A stretch of 64,000 bases of DNA from Solirubrobacterales bacterium (lineage in GTDB: Bacteria > Actinomycetota > Thermoleophilia > Solirubrobacterales > 70-9), in assembly GCA_023958085.1 (NCBI GenBank), contig JAMLGI010000006.1, positions 1-64,000 of the forward strand, given 5' to 3'. The position numbers and the translations under genes were made by a program. Under the pieces are notes generated by a model that did not search any database, had not been told where the DNA came from, and saw only the letters and a program-made list of their open reading frames with translations. Positions 33,415 through 41,581 of this stretch are shown piece after piece (positions within the stretch are counted from its first letter, which is position 1; each line of letters begins with the position of its first letter).

Positions 33415-34278
33415 ATGACCACCACTGTTCGAGTGGTCAGGCTCCTGATCACCGGACTCGTATTGGCCGCCGTGGTCGCGGGCATCGTGCGCGGTCTCAC
33501 CACCCCGGATTCAGGCGAGGGGGCCGTGGTCAGCGGTCTCTACCTGACCCAGGTGGTGCTGGCCGCGATCCTGATTCTGCTCGGCAGCTTCGTCGAGGGT
33601 TTGGGCTTCGGGCTTTCACTCGGCACCAATTGGCCGTATACCGACAATATCGGGGTGCTCTTGATCAAGGGCGACCCTGAGGCGGCCCACCGGATCGTCG
33701 CCACATTGGTCGGCGTGATTGGTCTCGTGCTGGTGACCCTGGCCCCGAACTCGGCAACGATGACCGGCCTGGCCTTGATCGTGTTGACGGCTGCGCTGGG
33801 GATAGGGACGCTCCATGTGCTCTCCGGCCGGCTTCCCTCCCTTGTGCACGGTGTTCACGGCCTTCTCGCCTACGGCGTGTTCGTCAGTTACCTGATGACC
33901 ATCTATCAGCCCGGAGTCGACTTCTGGTCCTACCTGAGTGATACGCCTCCGCTCTGTGTGGTGCTCTTCGCTGTGCTTCTGGGTGGCATGACCACTGGCC
34001 ATCGCGGCTTCGGCGAGCCGATCGGAGCCTTTTCCTGGCCGCAGCGTGCCCCGCAGGTCGTGATGATCATCCACCTGTTCGCCGCCTTGATGGTGGTGGC
34101 TGCCCTGGGGAGCGCGATGCCGGATTACCCGTTGGCGTTCTACCTGGCCGTCGCCCAGGTAGTTGTCGGTTTCTTGCTCTTTCACGCGGTGAATCTCAAG
34201 CCGAAGACCCCCGGCGTTCTCGTTGCCATTCACCAATCCGTGGTACTCGCCATAACCGTGGCCATCGTGGCCGCATAG
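33415..34278 (+). CDS. Polytopic membrane protein resembling CtaA/COX15
   Basis: A 287-residue protein with eight hydrophobic segments. His residues sit at the starts of four helices: AAHRIVATL, LVHGVHGLL, MIIHLFAAL and AIHQSVVLA. This spacing resembles the paired four-helix bundles of heme A synthase, but the typical Cys-containing loop is missing. It could be a divergent CtaA/COX15 relative or another b-type heme protein. The ATG at 33415 was picked before the first helix; an ATG at 33331 adds 28 hydrophilic residues. Cargo between tRNA-end copies C and D. Confidence 0.55.
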   Translation: MTTTVRVVRLLITGLVLAAVVAGIVRGLTTPDSGEGAVVSGLYLTQVVLAAILILLGSFVEGLGFGLSLGTNWPYTDNIGVLLIKGDPEAAHRIVATLVGVIGLVLVTLAPNSATMTGLALIVLTAALGIGTLHVLSGRLPSLVHGVHGLLAYGVFVSYLMTIYQPGVDFWSYLSDTPPLCVVLFAVLLGGMTTGHRGFGEPIGAFSWPQRAPQVVMIIHLFAALMVVAALGSAMPDYPLAFYLAVAQVVVGFLLFHAVNLKPKTPGVLVAIHQSVVLAITVAIVAA

Positions 34279-34583
34279 CGTCGATTGCCACATCGTTGCT
34301 GCGACCGTGAGGAGACCCTCTCTCGGCATGAGATCTTTTCTGTTGACAGACCTGGCTGTGGCGTGACCACGAGTGCCCTCGATTCACCTGTTCTAACGCC
34401 GCCGACTCGTACCCAGACCTCGAAGCTGGCTCCTGATTCAGGCAGCAACTCGCTCGAGAATTCGCGTGCCACCTAGAGAGACCGACCGGGCCCGCTACTA
34501 GCTGAGGTTGCGCGGAGGTGGCCTGAGCGCATGACTTGGGCGCGTCGGCGTGGTTGGCATGGACGAGCCTGGTCGCGGCGCAG
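34279..34583. other. Gene-free stretch
   Basis: About 305 bases between convergent genes. I see no ORF with coding character, no clear hairpin terminator and no repeat. Base composition is slightly lower in GC than the surroundings. Confidence 0.5.
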
Positions 34584-35177
34584 TTAGATCGAACTGTGCA
34601 TCGCGGTGGCCGCTACGCCGTCGGCGAGGGCATCGAAACGAATCACCCCAACCATCAGCAGTGTGCGGGCGGGCTCCGGCACATCACCGATGATGTGCAC
34701 CTCGTACTTTCGTGCGCGCTTTAGGAACCCGAGCTTGACCGTCTCCACGGTCATCGTGCCGACCGTGGTGTCACCCACCTTGAGCGCGTACGAATCTGAC
34801 GATCCTTCCTCGGGTTCAATAGTCGCGACTACGTCACCAGCAGCATCGAGGACCGCAAAGGTGAACGACTTGCTGCGCCCGGCGAAACGGTACTTGGCGA
34901 CACGTATCTTGCCGATCGGCTGACCCGCCGCATCGTTGATATCGACCATCGTCTTGGAGCTGAATGCGTCCTTGTAGCTCTTGAGCCCACCCTCCTGGAT
35001 GACGGGTGCCTCCCACAACACGCTGTCCGCCGCACGCACGAAACCCGCGCCATCCGTTGTAGCCAGCGTGGTACCTGAGGTGTCAGCTACCTCGGCGGTG
35101 TGACTTTTCAGGGCGCCGGTCGCCGTGACACGCATGGCCGAGAGTGAGGAGATCTCTGCGGTCGTTGTCATGCGCAC
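34584..35177 (-). CDS. LURP-one/phospholipid scramblase-like protein
   Basis: A 197-residue protein. From about residue 75 it has the LURP-one beta-barrel pattern: VDINDAAGQPIGKIRVAKYR, FAVLDAAGDVVATIEPE, YALKVGDTTVGTM and ending with a hydrophobic helix (RTLLMVGVIRFDALAD) typical of tubby/LURP-one proteins. No enzyme function is established for bacterial members; lipid or phosphoinositide binding is suggested for the fold. The start is either the Met at 35177 or that at 35171. A hairpin lies upstream. Confidence 0.65.
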   Translation of the reverse strand: MRMTTTAEISSLSAMRVTATGALKSHTAEVADTSGTTLATTDGAGFVRAADSVLWEAPVIQEGGLKSYKDAFSSKTMVDINDAAGQPIGKIRVAKYRFAGRSKSFTFAVLDAAGDVVATIEPEEGSSDSYALKVGDTTVGTMTVETVKLGFLKRARKYEVHIIGDVPEPARTLLMVGVIRFDALADGVAATAMHSSI

Positions 35178-35218
35178 AAACTATTCGACGGTCAGGATGC
35201 GATCGCTCTCGCGACCAC

Positions 35219-35243
35219 AACCGGGCATGTCATGCCCTCGGTT
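35219..35243 (-). terminator. Hairpin after the GMC oxidoreductase gene
   Basis: AACCG plus GGCATG pairs with CATGCC plus CGGTT, with a two-base bulge. Located about 150 bases beyond the minus-strand GMC gene stop and upstream of the LURP-one gene. No long T-tract is present. Confidence 0.35.
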
Positions 35244-35330
35244 TGGGCCTCGCCAGGTAAACGGTTCTTGCTCGGCGACGGTTCGTCAATCTCCACCTCT
35301 AATCGGCTGCCTGGTGCAGATTCGTGACGG

Positions 35331-35378
35331 GTCACTCCGAGAAACGGATCGGGCCCCCGCGATTTCTGGGACATCGCG
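35331..35378. repeat. tRNA-fMet 3'-end degenerate duplicate (copy D)
   Basis: GTCACTCCGAGAAACGGATC and then GGGCCCCCGC match copies B, C and E. After that the hairpin differs: GCGAT/ATCGC at 35359-35377. The copy ends 12 bases before the GMC oxidoreductase stop. Confidence 0.6.
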
Positions 35379-35389
35379 AAGAACGCCGC

Positions 35390-37057
35390 TTACGCCAGTG
35401 GCGTTTCCTGCATCGGATCTGCCTTGGATGAACCAGACGGTCTTGCCACCGGGTCTTCGCTGCGTCTGGGGATGCGGGTCATGGCGCGTTCGGTCAGGGC
35501 GGTGATGGTGAGGGAGGGGTTGACCCCGAGGTTGGTGGGGAGGACCGATCCGTCGCAGACCATCAGGTTCTTGTAGCCGTGGACCTTGAGGTCGGCGTCG
35601 ACCACTCCCTCGTCTGCGGTGGCTCCGATCACGGCGCCACCGAGAAAGTGGGCGGTGACCGGGGTGCACATCGTCGCCTCGAAGAGCGAGGACTGGGCCG
35701 TGCCGCCCATCTTTTCGGCCAGTCGGCGGGCGACGTCGTATGCCGCCGGGATCGGCTTCGGGCGGGGCGAGCCGGGTTCGGGATCGGTCTGGAGAACAAC
35801 GGTGCCGTCACGCAGCCGTTTCCAGGGGCGCAGCCGGATCGAAGAGTCGAGCGACTGCATCACGATGAACAGCAGGGTCCGTCGTGACCAGTTGCGCGGG
35901 TTGCTCGCACGCAGCAGGGACCGTGGGTCGCGGAGGGCCGCGGCGGCGAACCGCAGGGGCTGCACCCGCCTCGTTCCGGGGTCGACCAGCAGCGAGAACA
36001 TGGAGGAGTTGAAGTCCCCGCCGGTCCCGTAGATCACCGGCTCCACATGCGTGTTCTCGTCGAGCCAGATACTGGAGGAGATGCACACCGAGTCGGAGAG
36101 ATCGAAGCGGTCATCCGGGGCGGTCACGGCAAGCACCGACTCGGAGTTGGTCCGGACCTTCTCGCCCAGGCGGGGGGAGAGAACGTTGAGCGAGCCGTTG
36201 AGCCGTGAACGCTGCAGCAGCTTGTTCGTCCCGAGGGTCCCGGCCGCCACGGCCACGGCGCGGGCGGTCATGGTCCGCTGGCCCCGCATCACCGCCTTGC
36301 CCGGGGTGACAGTTGTGACCGCGAACCCTTCGCTGCCGTCGCCGCTGCGGCCGAGCGGCCGGATGTCGGTGGCGAGACGTTCCGGCAGGATCTTCACCCC
36401 GTGGCGTTCCGCGAAGTAGAGGTAGTTCTTGGTGAGGATGTTCTTCGCGCCCACCTGGCAGCCGACCATGCAGTTGCCACAGTTGGTGCAGCCGGTGCGG
36501 GGTGGTCCGGCGCCGCCGAAGTAAGGGTCGGGAACCGTCTCACCGGCCTTGCCGAGGAAGGCACCGACGGTGGGTTTTGTATAGGTGTCGGCGACCTCGA
36601 GATCCTCGGCGACCTCCTTGAGCAGACGGTCGCCGACGGTTTCACGGCTGTAACGCATCACACCGAGCATGCGTTCCGCCTCGGTGTAGTGGTCCGGCAG
36701 CTCCGTTCGCCAATCGGCAAGCCCGGCCCACTGGGGATCATCAAAGGTGCGATCCGGTGCACGCAGGAGAACCATCGAGTAGACCAGTGAGCCGCCGCCG
36801 ACGCCGGAGCCGGACAGCACCGTGATGTCCTTGAACGGCGAGACCCGCAACATGCCGCGCAGCTTCAGCATCGGCATCCAGATCGACCGGTTGATCTGCG
36901 CGGTCCGATCCGGCATGTCGACATCTTCATACCGGCGGCCGCACTCCAGCACGGCCACGCTGTAACCCTTCTCGGCCAGGCGCAGGGCGGCGGTGCTGCC
37001 GCCGAAACCGGACCCGACGACGACGTAGTCGTAGTCGTACCGGGCCACCGGACTCAC
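35390..37057 (-). CDS. GMC-family FAD-dependent oxidoreductase (cholesterol oxidase-like)
   Basis: Oxidises alcohols with FAD. The Rossmann motif is VVVGSGFGGSTAALRLAEKG (residues 12-31). GSGVGGGSLVY, a CTNCGNCMVGC cysteine cluster (about 195), AVAAGTLGTNKLL and the C-terminal GVNPSLTITALTERA complete the fold. The Cys cluster is typical of the bacterial subgroup near cholesterol oxidase and of long-chain alcohol oxidases. The start is the GTG overlapping the stop of the upstream aldehyde dehydrogenase by four bases, so alcohol and aldehyde oxidation are made together. Confidence 0.88.
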   Translation of the reverse strand: MSPVARYDYDYVVVGSGFGGSTAALRLAEKGYSVAVLECGRRYEDVDMPDRTAQINRSIWMPMLKLRGMLRVSPFKDITVLSGSGVGGGSLVYSMVLLRAPDRTFDDPQWAGLADWRTELPDHYTEAERMLGVMRYSRETVGDRLLKEVAEDLEVADTYTKPTVGAFLGKAGETVPDPYFGGAGPPRTGCTNCGNCMVGCQVGAKNILTKNYLYFAERHGVKILPERLATDIRPLGRSGDGSEGFAVTTVTPGKAVMRGQRTMTARAVAVAAGTLGTNKLLQRSRLNGSLNVLSPRLGEKVRTNSESVLAVTAPDDRFDLSDSVCISSSIWLDENTHVEPVIYGTGGDFNSSMFSLLVDPGTRRVQPLRFAAAALRDPRSLLRASNPRNWSRRTLLFIVMQSLDSSIRLRPWKRLRDGTVVLQTDPEPGSPRPKPIPAAYDVARRLAEKMGGTAQSSLFEATMCTPVTAHFLGGAVIGATADEGVVDADLKVHGYKNLMVCDGSVLPTNLGVNPSLTITALTERAMTRIPRRSEDPVARPSGSSKADPMQETPLA

Positions 37058-38655
37058 ACCCGGGGGATTCGGCGCAGGATTCTGAGGCCCAGAGTCATCA
37101 CTCTGGCGTAGGGCTCGGCCGGGGTTCCGGCGTGTGGTGTCAGCGGCATCAGTCGCTGGGCGGAGACGGTCTGGGCCTCGGTGTACTTGAGGATCCCCTG
37201 TGCACCATGCCGGCGTCCCACCCCGGACTGTTTCATCCCGCCCATCGGAGCGGAGATCGAACCGAACGCGGCCGCGTACGGCTCGTTGATGTTCACCGTG
37301 CCCGCCTTGATCCGGGCCGCGACCCGGCGTGCCTTCGCGATGCTCCCGGAAAAGATGCTGGCGTTGAGCCCGTAGTCGGAATCGTTGATCTGCTCAAGCG
37401 CCTCATCCACGTCGTCGTACGGGTAGACCTCGATCAGCGGGCCGAAGGTCTCGTTCGCGTGGCAGGTCATGTCCGGGGTGACGCCGGTGAGCACGGTCGG
37501 CTCGAAAAACATGGGACCGGCTTCCGGCCGGGTCTTGCCACCGGCCGCGACCGTGGCACCCTTGGCGACGGCATCATCGAGATGGGCGATCGTCGTCTCA
37601 AGCTGTTTCTGCGAGATCATCGAGCCGATGTCGGCGCTCCAGTCGAGGCGGCCACCGAGCTTCAACCGGCCGATCCGTTCGGCCATGCGCTTGACGAACT
37701 CGTCGTACATGGAGCGATGGACGTAGATGCGTTCCATCGCGATGCAGAGCTGGCCGGCGTTGCCGTAGGAGCCGGTGATCGCCCCCTTGACCGTACGCTC
37801 CAGTTTGGCGTCGGGCAGAACCAGCATCGCGTTCTTGCCGCCCAGCTCCATCGAGCAGCCGATCAGGCGTTCACCGCAGCGGGCTGCCAGTTTGCGGCCG
37901 GTCGCGGTCGAGCCGGTGAACATGAGGAAGTCCACCTGCTCCACGATCGCGCCGCCGACCAGGGGGCCATCCCCGGTGACGACCTGGGCCAACCCCGGCG
38001 GCAGTCCGGCTTGCTCCAGCAGCTCGAAAGCCCAGAGTGCCGAAAGCGGCGTCTGAGCGTCCGGTTTGACGACCACCCCGTTACCGGCAACCAGGGCCGC
38101 AAGGGCGTCGGTGGCACCCATCGTGAGCGGATAGTTCCAAGGGGTGATGAAACCGCAGACGCCGACCGGGACGTGGCGCTCCCAGGTGCTCGTGAGCGCC
38201 GGGGTGGCCCCGGCCCGACGGCGGGAGCGCAGGTGTGTCGGCGCGTGCTTGCCGTAGTAGCGGGCGGTCGAGGCGGTCGCCATCACCTCCTCGAACGCAT
38301 TCAGACGTGACTTGCCGCTCTCAAGCTGGATCAGGTCCAGGACCTCGCGTTGACGGGAGAGCAGCAACGCATGAAAACGAAGCAGAACACGGGCACGTTT
38401 CCGTGCCGACCAGCCGGTCCATTCGACCTGAGCCTCCCGTGAGCGCCGGATTGCCGCCTCAACGTCCGGTGACTCACAGGACGGCAGCGATGCCACAAGC
38501 TCACCCGTCACCGGCGAGCGAACCTCGATCCGCTCCGCAGTACCGTCAGCCACACCGATGCGTCGAACGAGACGTCCGATCTGTTCGGCCCGCTCCCCGG
38601 TGAGCAGCCGGTCGGTGGACTCATCAAGCGGGACGGAGAGGGCACTTGCGTCCAT
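37054..38655 (-). CDS. NAD(P)-dependent aldehyde dehydrogenase (succinate-semialdehyde dehydrogenase-like)
   Basis: A 533-residue ALDH-superfamily enzyme. Motifs: VGVCGFITPWNYPL, cofactor-binding FTGSTATGRKLA, general-base Glu in SMELGGKNAM, the catalytic Cys in GNAGQLCIAMERI and ETFGPLIEVYPYDD. PMGGMKQSGVGRRHG near the end is the subgroup pattern of GabD2-like enzymes. It has an N-terminal extension of about 35 residues. Coupled with the GMC oxidoreductase, suggesting alcohol to aldehyde to acid conversion of an unknown substrate. First gene of the pair; no terminator between. Confidence 0.9.
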   Translation of the reverse strand: MDASALSVPLDESTDRLLTGERAEQIGRLVRRIGVADGTAERIEVRSPVTGELVASLPSCESPDVEAAIRRSREAQVEWTGWSARKRARVLLRFHALLLSRQREVLDLIQLESGKSRLNAFEEVMATASTARYYGKHAPTHLRSRRRAGATPALTSTWERHVPVGVCGFITPWNYPLTMGATDALAALVAGNGVVVKPDAQTPLSALWAFELLEQAGLPPGLAQVVTGDGPLVGGAIVEQVDFLMFTGSTATGRKLAARCGERLIGCSMELGGKNAMLVLPDAKLERTVKGAITGSYGNAGQLCIAMERIYVHRSMYDEFVKRMAERIGRLKLGGRLDWSADIGSMISQKQLETTIAHLDDAVAKGATVAAGGKTRPEAGPMFFEPTVLTGVTPDMTCHANETFGPLIEVYPYDDVDEALEQINDSDYGLNASIFSGSIAKARRVAARIKAGTVNINEPYAAAFGSISAPMGGMKQSGVGRRHGAQGILKYTEAQTVSAQRLMPLTPHAGTPAEPYARVMTLGLRILRRIPRV

Positions 38656-38850
38656 GGGTCAAGTTTACCCAACGATCCGGTATCGCCAGATCACGCATGG
38701 GACCGTGAACAACGCTTGGTTTCGGGACTCCGGATCGGTCGCTGGCGCCCCGGGATTGAGACCCGTGGAAGGCAACCTCTGCCTGTACGCAATCGATCGG
38801 CTACCGCGCGCCGTTTCAGCGATGTCATCTGGCGATTGTGGATCCCGCCG
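38656..38850. other. Gene-free stretch upstream of the ALDH/GMC pair
   Basis: This holds the promoter side of the aldehyde dehydrogenase gene. No ORF with coding character, no structured repeat. The stretch after copy E (38915-39101) is also empty apart from a tandem GGTGATTCGAT at 39084-39113 that overlaps the next start. Confidence 0.4.
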
Positions 38851-38914
38851 CCCCCCGGGAAACGGATCGGGCCCCGCTATTCAAGAATCTCCTCTCCACA
38901 GGGGGTTTCCTGTT
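38851..38914. repeat. tRNA-fMet 3'-end/terminator duplicate (copy E)
   Basis: GGGAAACGGATCGGGCCCCG and CTATTCAAGAAT are followed by CTCCTCTCCACAGGGGGTTT, close to copies A and B including the hairpin loop. It lies in a 446-base gap (38656-39101) that holds no credible gene, and is the last copy I can see before chromosomal-type genes resume. Confidence 0.7.
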
Positions 38915-39101
38915 TGAGGTGCCTCCGCCGACGCTCGGAGAGGGGCCGAGCAGGTACTCATCCATCCCGCTGCTGCGTCAGTACTTGCTCGGGCTGGCGC
39001 CCGATGCGTTCAAGCCGAGTTGGCGTCCTGCCCGGCCAGACCCGCCTGGCGACCATCGGTCCGGCAATGAACCGGTCTCGCCGCGGTGATTCGATACCGG
39101 G

Positions 39102-39494
39102 GTGATTCGATTTCTCCCTCCCCTTGCCCTGATGGTGGTGATCTTCCTGCTGTCGGCGCAACCCGACCTGTCCACCGGGCTCGGAACCTGGGATCTGATC
39201 CTGCGCAAACTGGCCCACATGGGGGTGTTCGGCCTGTTGGCAGTGCTCTGGTACCGGGCTCTGGCACCGACCACCGACCGGGCGCTGGTCCTTGCGGTCC
39301 TGTTCACCCTGCTCTACGCGATCAGCGATGAGTACCACCAGACCTTTGTGGCCGGCCGAAGCGGCAGCCCGGTTGATGTCGGGATCGATGTGGTGGGGAT
39401 CGGGTTGGCGGTACTGCTGATCAGGTCGGGGCGGATGGTGTGGCTCGCCGGTCCGGGGGAGACGGATGTTCGGGATCAAGGCAGGTCGCGGTAG
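39102..39494 (+). CDS. VanZ-like membrane protein
   Basis: A 130-residue protein with three to four membrane helices. The VanZ family pattern is visible: IFLLSAQPD, KLAHMGVFGLLAVL, and ISDEYHQTFVAGRSGSPVDV, the most conserved segment. VanZ domains are linked to low-level teicoplanin resistance or simple membrane roles; the exact function is unknown. GTG start at 39102. A convergent GST gene follows. Confidence 0.8.
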   Translation: MIRFLPPLALMVVIFLLSAQPDLSTGLGTWDLILRKLAHMGVFGLLAVLWYRALAPTTDRALVLAVLFTLLYAISDEYHQTFVAGRSGSPVDVGIDVVGIGLAVLLIRSGRMVWLAGPGETDVRDQGRSR

Positions 39495-39515
39495 TCGCGG
39501 GATCCCGGTCTCGGT

Positions 39516-40175
39516 TCAGTTGGCGTACTCGGGCCAGGGCAGGGGGAAGAGCTTGCGGTAGGGACGCGCCTGTTCCACCACGAGGGCGACCGCGGGCCTT
39601 GCCATCAGCCGCTCGAAGTAGGCGGTCAGGTTCCGGAGCTCGCTCTCGTTCCAGCGGTGAACGACCCGCGCGTAGTGGAGCGACGGAACGGCCGAGCAGT
39701 CGGCGATCGTGAACTCGGGGCCGGCCGCCCACTCGTCCGTGATCAGTCGGTCGAGGACCCCGTAGGCGTGATCCAGGTCCTCGCGGGCCTCGGCCACCCC
39801 GAAGGTGTCGTTCTCACCCTCGGGTCGGAGATTGTCGAGGACGATCTTCTGCATCGGGGCCATCACGTACCCGTCGAACAACCGGTCTCGCAACCGCGCC
39901 AGAATCGCACCGTCCCGGTCCGCCGGAATCATTGGTGGAGCCTCGCCGAACCGGTCGAGGTACTCGATCACCAGGCTCGACTCGTACAGGGTGACCCCGG
40001 CCTCGCCGTCGACCAGCGCCGGCATCTTGCTCATCGGTGAAAACTCGGCCAGGCGCGTCCAGTCATCCTCGCTTTCGACCGTGACGGCTTCAAACGAGAC
40101 TCCCCGTTCGTGAAGCGCGATCAGGGCCTTCCAGCAGTAGGAAGCGAAAGGGTGCTGGTAGAGGGTGAGGGTCAT
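39516..40175 (-). CDS. Glutathione S-transferase family protein
   Basis: A 219-residue protein with an N-terminal thioredoxin fold (LYQHPFASYCWKALIAL, residues 4-20, then MSKMPALVDGEAGVTLYESS with the cis-Pro and the glutathione gamma-Glu binding SS) and a C-terminal all-helical domain (FTIADCSAVPSL). Actinobacteria generally use mycothiol, so the thiol partner may not be glutathione. Probably detoxification; substrate unknown. Confidence 0.85.
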   Translation of the reverse strand: MTLTLYQHPFASYCWKALIALHERGVSFEAVTVESEDDWTRLAEFSPMSKMPALVDGEAGVTLYESSLVIEYLDRFGEAPPMIPADRDGAILARLRDRLFDGYVMAPMQKIVLDNLRPEGENDTFGVAEAREDLDHAYGVLDRLITDEWAAGPEFTIADCSAVPSLHYARVVHRWNESELRNLTAYFERLMARPAVALVVEQARPYRKLFPLPWPEYAN

Positions 40176-40247
40176 GTCTCAGGTCTCGCGCGGTGCTGAC
40201 ACACGCTTTTGACGGCCCCGGTCAGGGCGGGCCGGGGCGGTCGAGGG

Positions 40248-40862
40248 CTACGGGGGTCCGCCGGTGCCGCCTGTTCCACCTGTCGGTCCGGTCGCTCCGG
40301 TCACTCCGGTCGCCCCGGTCGGGCCGGGTGGTTGCGGTCCGGTTGGGCCGGTGGATCCCACGAACCCTGCTGGGCCGGTCGGGCCTACCGGACCCGGGAG
40401 TCCGGTCGCGCCGGTAGCTCCGGTCGGTCCGACCGGCCCCGGAGGACCGATCGCACCTGGAGCTCCAGCCGGACCAGTGGCACCTGCCGTTCCAGCGGCC
40501 CCGGCCGTGCCGGTAGCACCGCGTGACCCGGTGGCACCGACCTCACCGGGCAGTCCGGCGGGACCCCGGCGCCCATCTGCGCCCGCCCGTCCACGGTGTC
40601 CCATCGGGCCGCGAAGCCCACGCGGGCCCTGCATGTTCCAGCTGATCTTGCGCTGACCATGCGGGCACCGGGCGTCCGCCGAACTGAGATTGAGAGTCTT
40701 GAAACGCTTGGTGACGCAGGCATAGATCCGGTCGCCGCCGTTCGAAACCGTGGCGGCCCGCTCGGTGGTCACCGCGTAGGAGGTTCCGCCCAAGGCGATG
40801 AAGAGAGCCAGATACCCCACGAGGTTGGACCGGATATGCCGTCCCAGATTCCGAACCATCAC
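40248..40862 (-). CDS. Collagen-like repeat protein
   Basis: A 204-residue protein. A signal or anchor segment ([18 protein letters not shown], residues 13-30) is followed by a short two-Cys domain ([18 protein letters not shown]) and from about residue 80 roughly 40 Gly-X-Y triplets rich in Pro, Ala and Thr ([17 protein letters not shown]). It is expected to form a triple helix at the cell surface. The Cys domain plus G-X-Y layout is common in Thermoleophilia-type actinobacteria. Its antisense strand also reads as Pro/Gly triplets, an unavoidable shadow. Confidence 0.82.
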   Translation of the reverse strand: MMVRNLGRHIRSNLVGYLALFIALGGTSYAVTTERAATVSNGGDRIYACVTKRFKTLNLSSADARCPHGQRKISWNMQGPRGLRGPMGHRGRAGADGRRGPAGLPGEVGATGSRGATGTAGAAGTAGATGPAGAPGAIGPPGPVGPTGATGATGLPGPVGPTGPAGFVGSTGPTGPQPPGPTGATGVTGATGPTGGTGGTGGPP

Positions 40863-40968
40863 CCCTTGAAACTAGTGCTGCGGTATCTCCGCGTCAAGGG
40901 TACGGGTTTTTTACGGAGTCAAACACGGCCCCGGGGCGACCCGGGCCTGCTGGCGGAGGGCGCTCCGG

Positions 40969-41517
40969 TCAGCCGGTGACCTTGGTGTTCAGGGTGATCG
41001 GGTTCTTGATGCAGTATGCGCCGGGGCAGTTGTTGTCGGAGAGCTGCTTTAGCTCATCAAGCTGTTCCGGGGTGGCGTCGGCATCCACCTCAAGCGTCCA
41101 GTTGATTCCCTCGACCGGCGGCCGGTCGCTGACCCCGAGGGCGCGGCTCATGTCGACCTCGGCCCGAACCTCGGCTCGCAGGGCGCGTAGCTCGATCCCC
41201 TTAAGCGCGGCCTCCTGGGCGAAGGTCATCGCGTAACAGGCGAGGCCGCCCCAGAAGCAGTAGGCCAGCGGGTTCGGCGCGGCGCCGGATCCACCCATCG
41301 GCGGCGGGAAGTCACACTCGAAAACGGTTTCCCCACCGGGGAAGGGGATGGTGCCACGGAACTGGGGCATTCCGTCGGCGGTCTGGAACTCGCCGGTGAA
41401 GCTCACCGGGTTGACCACCGCAGCGGGGTTCTCGGTTGCCTTGGCGGCGGACTGCCTGACGGCTTCGACGTTGACGTTATGCACTCGGGTCTCCTCGGTG
41501 GTGGTGGCAGACGGCAA
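40969..41517 (-). CDS. OsmC-family protein
   Basis: A 182-residue OsmC/Ohr-fold protein. The first Cys is in a helix (LACYAMTFAQEAALKG) and a second is close to the end (DNNCPGAYCIKN). The family reduces organic hydroperoxides with two redox Cys, but the spacing and sequence fit the divergent OsmC-like group rather than Ohr. The AT-rich sequence just upstream (ACTATACCGTTACATAGTGG) may hold its promoter. Confidence 0.75.
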   Translation of the reverse strand: MPSATTTEETRVHNVNVEAVRQSAAKATENPAAVVNPVSFTGEFQTADGMPQFRGTIPFPGGETVFECDFPPPMGGSGAAPNPLAYCFWGGLACYAMTFAQEAALKGIELRALRAEVRAEVDMSRALGVSDRPPVEGINWTLEVDADATPEQLDELKQLSDNNCPGAYCIKNPITLNTKVTG

Positions 41518-41581
41518 AGGCGTGATCAGTTCACAACTATACCGTTACATAGTGGGGTTATTGTCCGGGTCGGGCCAGAGA

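Noticed and set aside
40264-40656. Second collagen-like frame on the plus strand
   Set aside because: Triplet-repeat Gly-X-Y DNA read backwards gives Pro/Val/Gly triplets automatically; only the minus frame has a signal segment, a Cys domain and a sensible start and stop.
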